From NCBI GenBank assembly GCA_023252195.1, contig JAHEXI010000001.1:62001-126000 (forward strand): a stretch of DNA of 64,000 nt, given 5' to 3'. The position numbers and the translations under genes are program-made. Below the pieces are notes generated by a model, which saw nothing but the letters and a program-made list of their open reading frames with translations, did no database searches and was not told the origin of the DNA. The DNA is from Pseudonocardiales bacterium (GTDB lineage Bacteria > Actinomycetota > Actinomycetes > Mycobacteriales > Pseudonocardiaceae). Below are positions 23,569-34,600 of the stretch, one piece after another; the stretch's first letter is position 1; the number at the start of each line of letters is the position of its first letter.

Positions 23569-24300
23569 GTGCGCATTCGGGTGGTGAGCTGGAACGTCGA
23601 TTCCCGGCCGACCGGACTGCTGGACGCCAAGGTCGAGCTGCTACGCCGGCTGCAACCTGACCTGGTGCTGCTCCAGGAGATCGGCCGGTCGGTCTACCGC
23701 GCGCTGCTGCCGCACCCGTCCGCGCACGAGCGGATGCACCGCAAGACCAGGCAGTTCTCCTGGGGTGCGCTGTCCACTGACCTGTGCAAGCCGCGGGCCA
23801 GCGAGTACCGGCTGGGATGCGCCGTGCTAGGGGTTTCGGGCACAGCGCTGATCGATGCCGAGGTGCTGGATCAGGCACCGTTTGACATCAGCGAGCCGGC
23901 GCGGCCCGGGTTCTTGTGGCGGACGGTGGCGGCCCAAGTGGCATTGTCCACCGGCGACCTGCTGACCGTATGCAGTTTCCACGGACGCCAGCCATCTGGG
24001 GTGCCCGCTGTCGCACTACAGCAGGCGTTTCACGCTGGGATCGCTAGCTGGCTCACTGATCTGCCCGGCCCGGTCATCTTCGGCATCGACGCTGGTCCCC
24101 GGGTACCCGACAGCGCCGATCCGCTATTGGGTCCAGGCCCGGCTCACCACCTGAACCACGTGCTCAACGCCGACGACGACCACCTGTGGGCCACCCCCGA
24201 TTTCACGGTGCTCGACGTCCAGCGCGTGGCCGACGACGCGGCGGCTGCGGGCAGCGACCACGCCCTGCTGCTCGCGGACCTGGACCTGCCCACTCCGTAG
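23569..24300 (+). CDS. Endonuclease/exonuclease/phosphatase (EEP) family protein
   Basis: A 243-residue protein from GTG 23569. RIRVVSWNVDSRPTGLLDAK at the start and DLVLLQEIG near residue 35 hold the Asn and Glu that bind metal in the exonuclease III/DNase I fold. FHGRQP and VIFGIDAGPR correspond to the middle strands, where Asp-Asn is usual, and GSDHALLLADL is the SDH motif. It is in one operon with the PD-(D/E)XK-like gene (5-bp gap). EEP enzymes act on nucleic acids or on phosphodiesters and lipids. The partner points to DNA. Confidence 0.75.
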   Translation: MRIRVVSWNVDSRPTGLLDAKVELLRRLQPDLVLLQEIGRSVYRALLPHPSAHERMHRKTRQFSWGALSTDLCKPRASEYRLGCAVLGVSGTALIDAEVLDQAPFDISEPARPGFLWRTVAAQVALSTGDLLTVCSFHGRQPSGVPAVALQQAFHAGIASWLTDLPGPVIFGIDAGPRVPDSADPLLGPGPAHHLNHVLNADDDHLWATPDFTVLDVQRVADDAAAAGSDHALLLADLDLPTP

Positions 24301-24689
24301 GCGGCCTGCTGATCGTTGCTGGACCGGCACCACAGCCAACCACTCATCGAATCTTCGGCGATGACCTCAAGCCCCTCGCCGGCTCGGGTCGGCAGCTCGG
24401 TCGTGTCGTACGCCCGTTGCACGACGGCCGGCACTGACGGCTGGGACAGGTGCCGTGCCGGTACCATCCCGCGCCGCCCGGTGCGGTGATGCCATCGCCC
24501 CTCGACACCTGTCGGCACCGGTCGTCGTACCAAGCCGCTGATGGCCGTGAACTCGACACCCCGGACGTTTCAAGCCGCGAAAAACGTCGGTGCCGTCGAG
24601 TTCACGGCACTGAGCGGCCGCATCCGCCGGGAGGTGGTCGGCGAAGCCGGTGCGATCTGATTGCTGAGCGCAACCGTGCGTGGCAAGTC
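24301..24689. other. Mostly non-coding; possible SH3-like frame on the minus strand
   Basis: On the minus strand a frame from about 24438 reads AYDTTELPTRAGEGLEVIAE then DSMSGWLWCRSSN, which recalls bacterial SH3-like repeats. It then runs antisense into the EEP gene, so a truncated fragment is likelier than a gene. The only firm element is the palindromic repeat at 24544-24608. Confidence 0.3.
24544..24608. repeat. Dispersed palindromic repeat, copy A
   Basis: Outer arms GCCGTGAACTCGAC (24544-24557) and GTCGAGTTCACGGC (24595-24608) pair perfectly. An inner stem pairs GACGTTT (24564-24570) with AAACGTC (24582-24588) around a loop beginning CAAG. The same plan and related sequence occur at 48310-48372 and 53528-53587, so this is one copy of a small repeat family and not a private terminator. 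Confidence 0.75.
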
Positions 24690-26133
<1,444 letters not shown>

Positions 26134-26141
<8 letters not shown>

Positions 26142-29100
26142 GCGCCGCCTCCATGATCGCCTCGTCGACGTCCCGGCCGTCTCGCTGCGCCGCCGCTTGA
26201 GCAGCCAGCACCCGCTTGAAGTCCTTGGGCATGACCTTGCCGAACCGATCCACCGCCGCGTCCCAGTCGGCTAGCAGCGCATAGGCCACGGCAGAGCCGG
26301 TCTCGGCGTGGTGCCGTGCCACCGCATCGGCCAGGGAGGCCCGGTCCTCGTCAGTCAGCGGGTCTAGGTCGACCATCTCCGGGTTGACCCGTTGGGTGGG
26401 CAGGTCGAGTACATAGGCGACCCCGCCGGACATCCCCGCCGCGAAGTTGCGACCGATCGACCCGAGCACCACCACCCGGCCACCGGTCATGTACTCGCAG
26501 CCGTGATCACCGACGCCCTCGACGACGGCCAGCGCACCGGAGTTGCGCACGCAGAAGCGTTCGCCGACTATCCCACGCAGAAACAGTTCCCCGGATGTCG
26601 CGCCGTAGAGGATCACGTTGCCGGCGATGATGTTGTGCTCTGCGGTGAACTGTGCGTCGGGGTGCGGGCGGACGGTGATCCGCCCACCGGACAGGCCCTT
26701 GCCGACGTAGTCGTTGGCGTCGCCGACCAGCCGCAGGGTGATCCCGCGTGGCAGGAACGCCCCGAAGGACTGGCCGGCCGATCCGGTCAGGGTGATGTCG
26801 ATGGTGTTGTCCGGCAGCCCGGCACCACCCCAGCGGCGGGTCAGGTGAGAGCCCAGCATGGTGCCCACCGTGCGGTTGACGTTGCGCACCGGCAGGTCCA
26901 GTCGAACCGGTTCCCCGCCGTCCAGTGCTCCTTCGCACAGCTGGATCAGGGTGTTGTCCAACGCCTTGTCCAGCCCGTGGTCCTGCTCCCTGGTCCGGTG
27001 CCGCGGCGCTTCCGGGTCCATATCCGACGGCAGGTGCAGGATCGGCGACAGGTCGAGCCCGGCGGCTTTCCAGTGCTCGATCGCCGGGCGGGTGTCCAGC
27101 ATCTCGGTGCGCCCGATGGCCTCCTCCAGGGTTCGGAACCCCAGCGCCGCCAGGTACTCGCGGACCTGCTGAGCGATGAACTGGAAGAAATTGACCACGT
27201 ACTCGGCTTTACCGGTGAACTTCGCGCGCAGCACCGGGTTCTGAGTGGCCACCCCGACCGGGCAGGTGTCCAGATGGCAGACCCGCATCATGATGCAACC
27301 CGAGACCACCAGCGGGGCGGTGGCGAAGCCGTACTCCTCGGCGCCCAGCAATGCGGCGATCACGACGTCGCGACCGGTTTTGAGCTGGCCGTCGGTCTGC
27401 ACGACGATCCGGTCCCGCAGCTTGTTGGCGATCAGCGTCTGCTGGGTCTCGGCCAGCCCCAGCTCCCAGGGCGTGCCGGCATGCTTGATCGACGACAGCG
27501 GCGAGGCGCCGGTGCCGCCGTCGTGCCCGGAGATGAGCACCACGTCGGAGTACGCCTTGGCCACCCCGGCGGCCACCGTGCCGACGCCGACCTCGGACAC
27601 CAGTTTGACGTGCACGCGGGCCTGCGGGTTGGCGTTCTTCAGATCGTGGATCAGCTGTTTGATGTCCTCGATGGAGTAGATGTCGTGGTGCGGCGGCGGC
27701 GAGATCAGCCCCACTCCGGGGGTGGAGTACCGGGTCTTGGCGATCCACGGGTAGACCTTGGTTCCGGGTAGTTGGCCGCCCTCGCCAGGCTTGGCGCCCT
27801 GCGAGATCTTGATCTGCAGGTCGTCGGCGTTGACCAGGTACTCGCTGGTTACGCCGAACCGACCGGAGGCCACCTGCTTGATCGCCGAGCGGCGCAGGTC
27901 CCCATTGGCATCGCGGGTGTAGCGGTCGGCGTCCTCGCCGCCCTCACCGGTGTTGGACTTGCCACCCAGCCGGTTCATCGCGATCGCCAACGTCTCGTGC
28001 ATCTCCTTGGAGATCGAACCGTAGGAGATAGCGCCGGTGGCGAACCGCTTGACTATGGACTCGACCGCCTCCACTTCCTCAATAGGCACCTTTGGGCGCA
28101 GGCCCTCGCGGAAGGCGAACAGCCCGCGCAGGGTCATCAGCCGCTGCGACTGATCGTCGACCAGCCGGGTGTAGTCCTTGAACACCTCGTAGCGGCCCGC
28201 CCGGGTGGAGTGCTGCAACTTGAACACCGTGGCGGGGTTGAAAACATGCGCTTCGCCCTCGCGACGCCACTGGTAGTCGCCGCCGACCGTGAGCTCCCGG
28301 TGCGGGGCGCGCACCCCGTCGGGGGGGAAGGCGTGGAGATGGAGTATCGCCACCTCGTCGGCCAGCGTGTCGAAGCCGACCCCGCCGAGCCGGGAGGTGG
28401 TGCCGGTGAAGCACGAGTCGATCACCTCCGGCCCGAGCCCGATCGCCTCGAAGGTCTGCGCGCCGGTGTAGGAAGCCACGGTGGACACGCCCATCTTCGA
28501 CATCGTCTTGCGGACGCCCTTGCCCAGTGCCTTGATCAGGTTGCCGGTGGCGGTCCGGGCGTCGATGCCGCCCAGCAGGCCCCGGTCGGCGAGGTCCTCC
28601 ACGGTGGCCATCGCTAGGTAGGGATTGACCGCCGCTGCCCCATAGCCGATCAGCAGTGCGACGTGATGCACTTCGCGGGCGTCCGCCGCCTCAACAATCA
28701 GACCCACCTGGGTACGGGTCTTCTCCCGCACCAGGTGGTGGTGCACCGCTCCGGTAAGCAGCAGGGACGGGATCGACGCATGATCGGCGTCCACTCCCCG
28801 GTTCGACAGCACGATCAGCCGGGCGCCGTCCTCGACGGCTTCGGCCACCTCGACGCAGATCTCGTTGAGCCGGCTCACCAGTGCCTGCCCACCGCCGTTC
28901 ACTTTGTAAACGCCCCGGACCGTGACGGCCTGGTATTCCGGCTGGTCGCCGTCGTCGTTGACGTGGACGATCTTGGCGAGCTCGTCGTTGTCCAGCACCG
29001 GGAACGGCAGCACGATCCGCCGGCAGGAGTCCGCGGTGGCCGCCAGCAGGTTGGGCTGCGCACCGAGCTGCGCTTGCAGCGAGGTCACCAGCTCCTCCCG

Positions 29101-30708
29101 GATCGCGTCCAGCGGCGGGTTCGTGACCTGGGCGAACAGTTGGGTGAAGTAGTCGAACAGCGGCCGGGAGTGCTGCGAGAACGGCGCCAGCGGCGCGTCA
29201 TTGCCCATCGACCCGATCGGCTCCGCGCCGGTGCGGGCCATCGGCGCCAGGAGTATCCCGAGCTCCTCCTGGGTGTATCCCAGTGTCTGCTGGCGGCGGA
29301 CCAGCGAGGCGTGGGTGTGCACCTCGCGCTCGCGCTCGGGCAGGTCCGCCAGCCGGGTCAGCCCCTTGGCGACCCAGTCGGCATAGGGGTGCGCGGCGGC
29401 GAGCCGGCCCTTGATCTCGTCGTCGCCGACGATCCGGCCGGCCGCGGTGTCGGCCAGGAACATCCGGCCCGGTTCCAGCCGTCCCTTGCGCACCACCGTG
29501 GTGGGGTCGATGTCGAGCACCCCGACCTCACTGGCCAGCACTACCAGGCCGTCCTCGGTGACCCAGTAGCGGGCCGGGCGCAGGCCGTTGCGGTCCAGCA
29601 CGGCGCCGATCACGGTGCCGTCAGTGAACGCGACCAGGGCGGGGCCGTCCCACGGCTCCATCAGCGTGGAGTGAAACTCATAGAACGCCCGGCGCGCCGG
29701 GTCCATCTCGGTGTGGTTCTCCCACGCCTCCGGGATCATCATCAGCACCGCGTGCGGCATCGAGCGGCCGCCCAGGTGCAGCAGTTCGAGCACCTCGTCG
29801 AAGGACGCGGAGTCGCTGGCGTCCGGGGTGGCGATCGGGTACAGCCGATCCAGATCACCGGGGATGAGGTCGGTGGCAAGTCGGCTCTCCCGGGCGCGCA
29901 TCCAGTTCCGGTTGCCGCGCAACGTGTTGATCTCACCGTTGTGCGCGACGAACCGGTACGGGTGCGCCAGCGGCCAGGACGGGAAGGTGTTGGTGGAGAA
30001 CCGGGAGTGCACCAGTCCCAGTGAGCTGGTGACCCGCTCGTCGGACAGGTCGGGGTAGAAGCTCACCAGCTGCTCTTCGGTGAGCATTCCCTTGTAGACG
30101 ATCGTGCGCCCGGACAGGCTGGGGAAGTAGACGTCGAGGTCGTGCTCGGCGCGTTTGCGCACGCAGTACACCCGCCGCTCCAGTTCCATCCCGGTCTCGT
30201 GCCCGGTCTCTGGGCTGGCTAGGAACAGTTGCTGGAAGCGGGGCATCGCCGAGCGGGCTGTCGGTCCGACTCCCTCAGGCTGCACCGGCAGCTGCCGCCA
30301 ACCCAGTACCCTCATGCCCTCCTGCACCGCGATGTCCTCGACGGCGGCCATCACGGCGGCCTCCGCTGTGTCGTCGTCCGGGAGGAAGGCGGTGCCGACC
30401 GCGTACCGACCCGGTTGCGGCAACTCGAAGTCGACGACCTGCCGGAAGAAGCCGTCGGGCACCTGGATCAGAATGCCGGCGCCGTCACCGGTGTCGGGCT
30501 CCCCGCCGCGAGCGCCCCGGTGTTCGAGGTTGCGCAACGCAGTGAGAGCCTTCTGCACGATTCCGTGATCGCGGCGGCCGGCGAGGTCTGCCACGAAAGC
30601 CACGCCGCAGGCGTCGTGCTCATAGGCGGGGTCGTACAGACCGGCTGCCGGACGTCCACTGTTCGACCGTCGAGGATTCGATCCTGCAGGCAGGTAGGTA
30701 GCGGTCAC
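26134..30708 (-). CDS. gltB: Glutamate synthase large (alpha) subunit
   Basis: About 1524 residues from GTG 30708. That start is chosen because GGGAGG sits 5 bases upstream; a start 54 bp further up is also open. [11 protein letters not shown] near the N-terminus holds the Cys nucleophile of the class II glutaminase, which is exposed after propeptide removal. The FMN synthase domain shows [14 protein letters not shown] and the 3Fe-4S motif [20 protein letters not shown]. The C-terminal GltB/GXGXG domain reads [13 protein letters not shown]-type repeats (here [20 protein letters not shown]). It is a central enzyme of nitrogen assimilation, in an operon with gltD. Confidence 0.96.
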
Positions 30709-31077
30709 AAGCACCTCCCGTCGTCTCGATTGGGTTGATACACGCATCGGGACGACGTGCACCCATCTGCGGTGACCCTCAGGTTACCGCAGCGGATTAC
30801 CCAGCCGTTATCTCTTCTGGCCGACGGCCTCGCCGCCAGAGCGCCGATTGACTTCGCCGCCACAGGGATTGACGGCAACTTTCTTCCCAAATTGCCACCT
30901 GCGGCACGTCCGCATCGCATGCACACACTCCCCGGTGGGATATATGTGATAAATGTGACGGTGAAGCTGACGGGCGGTCGCCGAAGATGCCCGACGATGT
31001 TTGCGGGCGGAGTAGAGCGTCGTCGATGCTGGGACGGCTGGCCGAGTGGCGGGCAGCGGGGAAGGGGCACGGCAGCA
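30709..31077. promoter_or_regulatory. Divergent intergenic region between gltB and the TenA-like gene
   Basis: No gene is evident here. The region is less GC-rich than its surroundings around 30880-30965 (for example GGGATATATGTGATAAATGT), fitting promoters for the two divergent genes. No binding site can be assigned with confidence. Confidence 0.45.
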
Positions 31078-31731
31078 ATGGACGCGCAGGCGCTGTGCGC
31101 TGGGATCCGGCAGGGTCTGACCGACGTCGAGGACCGCATCAAGGGCAATTCGTGGCTCACGGAGCTAGTGTCCGGGCGGCTGTCCACCGAGGCGCTGCGC
31201 GCCTTCGCGGGCGAGCAGCTCCAGATCATTCCCAGCGATCTGCGCAGCTTCGAGGTGCTCAGCCAGCGGTTTGACACCGATCCAGCTCATGGCTACTTGG
31301 CGGGGATGGCGACCGGAGAACGAGCCGCCTTGTCGGCCCTGGATGCCTTCGCTACCGCGGTCGGGCTAGCCGGCTCGGTGCGCGAGAGCTACGAGCCGCT
31401 GCCCGGTTGCCAGGTCTACCCGTCCTACGTGGCTCGGCTGGCCCGAGACGGCACTCCGGCTGAGATCGCGGGCGCGTTCGTGGTGAACCTGGACGCCTGG
31501 GGCACCTGCTGTGCGCGGATGGCCGACGCCCTGCCCCGCGCATACCAGCTCGAGAGCGAGGACTGCGCCTTCTTCGCGCATTTCGCCGGTCCGACGACGG
31601 AACTGGAGCGAATCAGCCTGGAGGTGATCGACGCGGGGCTTGTCGAGGGTGTCGATCCGGCCAGGATCGCCCGGGCGGCGAGACTGCTGCAAGCATACGA
31701 GCTGCTCTTCTGGGACAGTCTTCCGCGCTGA
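31078..31731 (+). CDS. TenA/PqqC-like helical protein
   Basis: A 217-residue protein from ATG 31078. RLSTEALRAFAGEQLQIIPS, VNLDAWGTCCARMADALPRA and DCAFFAHFAGPTTELERISL match the heme-oxygenase-like seven-helix bundle of TenA/THI-4 proteins. TenA hydrolyses thiamine breakdown products, but many actinobacterial relatives have unknown roles. The usual TenA Cys-Tyr pattern is not clear here, so only the fold is asserted. It stands alone, divergent from gltB. Confidence 0.7.
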   Translation: MDAQALCAGIRQGLTDVEDRIKGNSWLTELVSGRLSTEALRAFAGEQLQIIPSDLRSFEVLSQRFDTDPAHGYLAGMATGERAALSALDAFATAVGLAGSVRESYEPLPGCQVYPSYVARLARDGTPAEIAGAFVVNLDAWGTCCARMADALPRAYQLESEDCAFFAHFAGPTTELERISLEVIDAGLVEGVDPARIARAARLLQAYELLFWDSLPR

Positions 31732-31856
31732 GGTCGGATGATGACGCATCCGGCGGGGGTAGCGTCGTCCCCCGTCGCCCGTCTGGGTGCACAATCACCC
31801 CCAACCGGGTACTCACCGGACCATCGGTGGCTCGCCGAGAAAGGATGCGTGGTCGG

Positions 31857-32723
31857 ATGGATGACCGTCGGTTGCTGTTGGTGCATGCCCATCCCGACGA
31901 TGAGTCGTCCATGACCGGCGCAACGATGGCCGGATACGCGCGGCAGGGCGCCACCGTTGTCCTGGTGACCTGTACCCGTGGCGAGCTGGGCGAGATCGTC
32001 GCGCCCGATCTTGCCGGGTTGCGCGAAGTCGATCCCGACGGGCTCGGTCTGCACCGGGAAGCCGAACTGGCTGAGGCGCTGACCGCGTTGGGCACCGCGC
32101 GGCAGCACTGGCTGGGCGGTTGCGGTCGCTGGCGCGACAGCGGGATCCCTGCCACCGAGGACCCGGCGGCCTTTGCCTGCGCCGACCTCGACGAGGCGAT
32201 CCGGGCGATGGTCGGGATCCTGCGCACCGAGTGTCCACAGGTGGTGGTGACCTACGACGCCGATGGCGGGTACGGGCACCCGGACCACGTCCAGGCCAAC
32301 CGGGTGACCATGGCCGCGTTGGATCCCGCTGCTGACCCCCGCTTCGCGCCGGAGCTGGGCGTGCCGTGGCGGGTGGCGAAGGTCTACTGGATGACGTTGT
32401 CGCGCAGGCTGATCCAGACCGCGGTGCAGGCTGGGGTGCTGTCGTCGATGGAGATCGTGCCCAACTCGCTGCCCGACGAGGAGATCACCGCGGTGCTGGA
32501 CGGGCGGGCATACCTGGACAGCAAGGTCGCCGCGCTGCGGGCGTATCGCAGTCAGGTGGATCTGCAGAACGGGATATTCGCCATGCTCACCCAAGTCCCC
32601 GAGTTCGCGATGGAGAGCTACCTGTTGGTCCGCGGTGAGCGGGGACCGGGCTCGGGACCGTACAACTGGGAGGACGATCTGTTCGCCGGTCTGGCGGGTC
32701 TGCGCGTGGCAGATTCCGGATGA
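31857..32723 (+). CDS. mshB: Mycothiol biosynthesis deacetylase MshB
   Basis: A 288-residue PIG-L/LmbE enzyme from ATG 31857, chosen because AAGGA lies 11 bases upstream. VHAHPDDESSMTGATMAGYA (zinc His, Asp and the general base) and YDADGGYGHPDHVQANRVTM (second zinc His) are the MshB motifs, and WMTLSRRLI with EFAMESYLLVRG matches actinobacterial MshB. The enzyme removes acetate from GlcNAc-inositol to give GlcN-Ins, the third step of mycothiol synthesis. Its stop overlaps a small Nudix gene by 4 bp. It supports the actinobacterial identity of the window. Confidence 0.92.
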   Translation: MDDRRLLLVHAHPDDESSMTGATMAGYARQGATVVLVTCTRGELGEIVAPDLAGLREVDPDGLGLHREAELAEALTALGTARQHWLGGCGRWRDSGIPATEDPAAFACADLDEAIRAMVGILRTECPQVVVTYDADGGYGHPDHVQANRVTMAALDPAADPRFAPELGVPWRVAKVYWMTLSRRLIQTAVQAGVLSSMEIVPNSLPDEEITAVLDGRAYLDSKVAALRAYRSQVDLQNGIFAMLTQVPEFAMESYLLVRGERGPGSGPYNWEDDLFAGLAGLRVADSG

Positions 32724-33265
32724 GCCCTCCGGAGGAGATTCAGGGTGCGTTGCGGGGCCTCCGGCGGCGCGGCGTCAGGCGGTGGGGGTCCCGCCAGGCC
32801 GTCGTGGTTGTCACCGTCGTCACTATCGGCGGTGGTCCCGCCGTGCTACTCACCCGGCGCGCCGGTGCGCATTCTGCGGAGTTCGCGCTGCCGGGTGGAC
32901 GGACGGATCGCTGGGAGTCAGCGTCCTCGGCGGGCCGCCGCCGGCTCACCGAGGAGTTCGGGATGCGACTGCCACCGGAATCGGTGCTCGGGTTGCTCGA
33001 CGACTACGTCACACACACCAGGCTCGTGATCACGCCAGTCGTGCTCTGGGCTGGCGAGCAGGCGCCCGCGGCGGGAGTCCTCGCCGTCCCGTTCGCCGAC
33101 CTCGACGTCGAACCGGTGTTCGTGGCGAGTTCGGAATCTGATCGTCCGATGATCCGCCTGCCGCTGCACGGCGGCTGGTTGCACGCCCCGACGGCCGCCG
33201 TCCTGCACCAGTTCCGCGAGGTCGTCCTGCACCGCCGCCGTCATAGCCGCATCGCGGCTACGTGA
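32720..33265 (+). CDS. Nudix hydrolase with an imperfect Nudix box
   Basis: A 181-residue protein. FALPGGRTDRWESASSAGRR then RLTEEFGM align with the Nudix box Gx5Ex7REUxEExGU, but the first Glu of REUxEE is Arg here (RRLTEE). The last two Glu residues are kept. PVVLWAGEQ and the C-terminal part resemble CoA/ADP-ribose pyrophosphatase relatives. ATGA overlap with mshB makes it co-translated. Activity may be reduced or the substrate unusual. Confidence 0.75.
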   Translation: MSPPEEIQGALRGLRRRGVRRWGSRQAVVVVTVVTIGGGPAVLLTRRAGAHSAEFALPGGRTDRWESASSAGRRRLTEEFGMRLPPESVLGLLDDYVTHTRLVITPVVLWAGEQAPAAGVLAVPFADLDVEPVFVASSESDRPMIRLPLHGGWLHAPTAAVLHQFREVVLHRRRHSRIAAT

Positions 33266-33302
33266 GTGGCAACCGGTGCTGGAGCACTCAACGCCACTCA
33301 CG
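33261..33302. terminator. Double hairpin between Nudix gene and xthA
   Basis: CGTGAGTGGC (33261-33270) pairs with GCCACTCACG (33293-33302), and inside it GTGCT pairs with AGCAC. The outer arm contains the TGA of the Nudix gene. It fits a factor-independent terminator without a U tract. Confidence 0.6.
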
Positions 33303-33345
33303 ACCAGCCGGTGTAGCGCCGCCGGTCGGGCGATAGCGTGGGCGG

Positions 33346-34197
33346 GTGCGGGTGGCGACGTGGAATGTGAACTCGGTGCGTTCGCGGATGCCCCGGTTGT
33401 TGCCTTGGTTGGACGAGCGGGTGCCGGACGTGGTGTGCCTGCAGGAGACCAAGCTGCCCGCGGACGCCTTCGACGAGCTGGTTCGTCCTGCGCTGACTGA
33501 GCGCGGGTACGCCGTCGCCCACCACGGCGACGGCCGGTGGAACGGGGTGGCGATTGCCTCCCGGGTCGGTTTGGACGACGTCGTCGCCGGGCTCCTCGAC
33601 GAACCCGCCAATCCGGTGGGCCAGCTTCCCGGTCCGGAGGCCCGTGCGGTGTCCGCGACCTGCGCAGGATTGCGGGTGATCTCGGTGTACGTGCCCAACG
33701 GCCGCACTCCCGAGGACCCGCACTACCAATACAAGCTGCACTGGCTGGCCGCGCTGCGCGCCACCGTCGCCGCCGGAGATCCTGCGGTGACTGTGGTCTG
33801 TGGTGACATGAACGTGGCCCCCACCGACGACGATGTCTACAACGCGGCCGCGTTCGCAACCTCGACCCACGTCACACCCCCGGAACGCGACGCCCTGCGC
33901 GCCCTGGCGCTGCACGACGTGGTGCGGGAACGCTGGCCCGCCGAGCGGATCTTCACCTACTGGGACTACCGCGCCGGTATGTTCCACACCGACCGCGGGA
34001 TGCGGATCGACCTGATCCTGGCCGGTGCGGCAGTCGCGCCGCGGGCGTGCGCCGCGTGGGTGGACCGTCATGCCCGCAAGGGCACCGGTCCCAGTGACCA
34101 CGCGCCGGTGATCGTGGACTTCGACGACGCGCCCGACGGCGACTGCGGCCCGATGGTCCCGCCCCCGTCAGCGTCTCGCAGCAGTTCGCGGCGCTGA
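33346..34197 (+). CDS. xthA: Exodeoxyribonuclease III
   Basis: A 283-residue EEP nuclease. RVATWNVNSVRSRMPRLL at the start, VVCLQETKLPADAF (metal Glu), NGRTPEDPHYQYKLHWLAAL, VVCGDMNVAPTDDDVYN (Asp-x-Asn) and GTGPSDHAPVIVD (catalytic SDH) are the exonuclease III motifs in order. It repairs abasic sites and trims 3' ends. The natural C-terminus should be soon after VIVDFDD. The last 22 residues run into the neighbouring Phd remnant and are probably a read-on caused by rearrangement. Confidence 0.92.
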   Translation: MRVATWNVNSVRSRMPRLLPWLDERVPDVVCLQETKLPADAFDELVRPALTERGYAVAHHGDGRWNGVAIASRVGLDDVVAGLLDEPANPVGQLPGPEARAVSATCAGLRVISVYVPNGRTPEDPHYQYKLHWLAALRATVAAGDPAVTVVCGDMNVAPTDDDVYNAAAFATSTHVTPPERDALRALALHDVVRERWPAERIFTYWDYRAGMFHTDRGMRIDLILAGAAVAPRACAAWVDRHARKGTGPSDHAPVIVDFDDAPDGDCGPMVPPPSASRSSSRR

Positions 34198-34355
34198 TCT
34201 TTCGCGCATCGGGTGTGGGCCACGCCGTGCTGCGGGAGACGATCGCCATCCTGTCCGACTCCTCGGCGGTCGAGGACATCCGGCAGGCAGAGCAAGACGT
34301 CCTTGCCGAAGGGCTGCGCGACTCGATGCTCTCGCGCCCGTCCGCCACCGCGTGA
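34168..34355 (+). pseudogene. Phd/YefM antitoxin remnant
   Basis: A frame without start codon reads VSVSQQFAALIFRASGVGHA, RETIAILSDSSAVEDIRQAE and QDVLAEGLRDSMLS. The second and third stretches are the C-terminal, toxin-binding part of Phd/YefM antitoxins. The first keeps a trace of the N-terminal dimer domain, with the middle deleted. It overlaps the end of xthA in another frame. Its TGA overlaps the GTG of a RelE scrap, preserving the old operon order. Confidence 0.6.
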
Positions 34356-34424
34356 CACACCGTTGGACGATCGAGCTCACCGGCCCAGCCCGACGAGCAC
34401 TCGAAGCAAACCTTCCCGAGCCGG
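34351..34424 (+). pseudogene. RelE/ParE toxin N-terminal fragment
   Basis: From GTG 34351: VTHRWTIELTGPARRALEAN then LPEP, the first strand and helix of a RelE-type ribonuclease. After about 24 codons homology stops abruptly and the DNA becomes a copy of part of the 11521-12414 gene. The overlap GTGA with the Phd remnant supports the identity. Confidence 0.6.
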
Positions 34425-34600
34425 GTCGCCGAGCGCGAGGAGCAGCTGACCCGGTCGTGGTCGGCGATCTACGCCGCTCGCGTTGAGCTGCTTGCCGTCG
34501 AACGGCTGATCAGCCTAGACGTCGCCCGGGCGGAAATCATCACCACGGCGGTGACCGCGGCCTGGCGGTGGGCCGCCGCGGCGATGGCGATCAGGGCGGC
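34425..34600 (+). pseudogene. Truncated copy of the cassette's first gene (11521-12414 family)
   Basis: Plus-strand codons read VAEREEQLTRSWSAIYAARV, ELLAVERLISLDVA and AVTAAWRWAAAA. The intact gene at 11521 has VTEHEEQLSKLWSALYAARA, ELLAVERLVSLRAS and AVTAAWRWAAAR at the same spacing. Similarity covers about 58 codons with no start and no end. It is joined directly to the RelE scrap. This is a recombination scar showing that the cassette once had, or sat near, a second copy. Confidence 0.75.

Noticed and set aside
24144-24438. SH3-like minus-strand frame
   Set aside because: Half of it is antisense to the EEP gene and the fold signal is limited to about 35 residues; noted only as a possible fragment.
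26392-27771. Long open plus-strand frame of over 450 codons
   Set aside because: It is antisense to gltB, whose product has all glutamate synthase motifs. High GC keeps the opposite frame open.
28663-30024. Another long plus-strand frame
   Set aside because: Antisense to the N-terminal half of gltB; the translation shows no domain.
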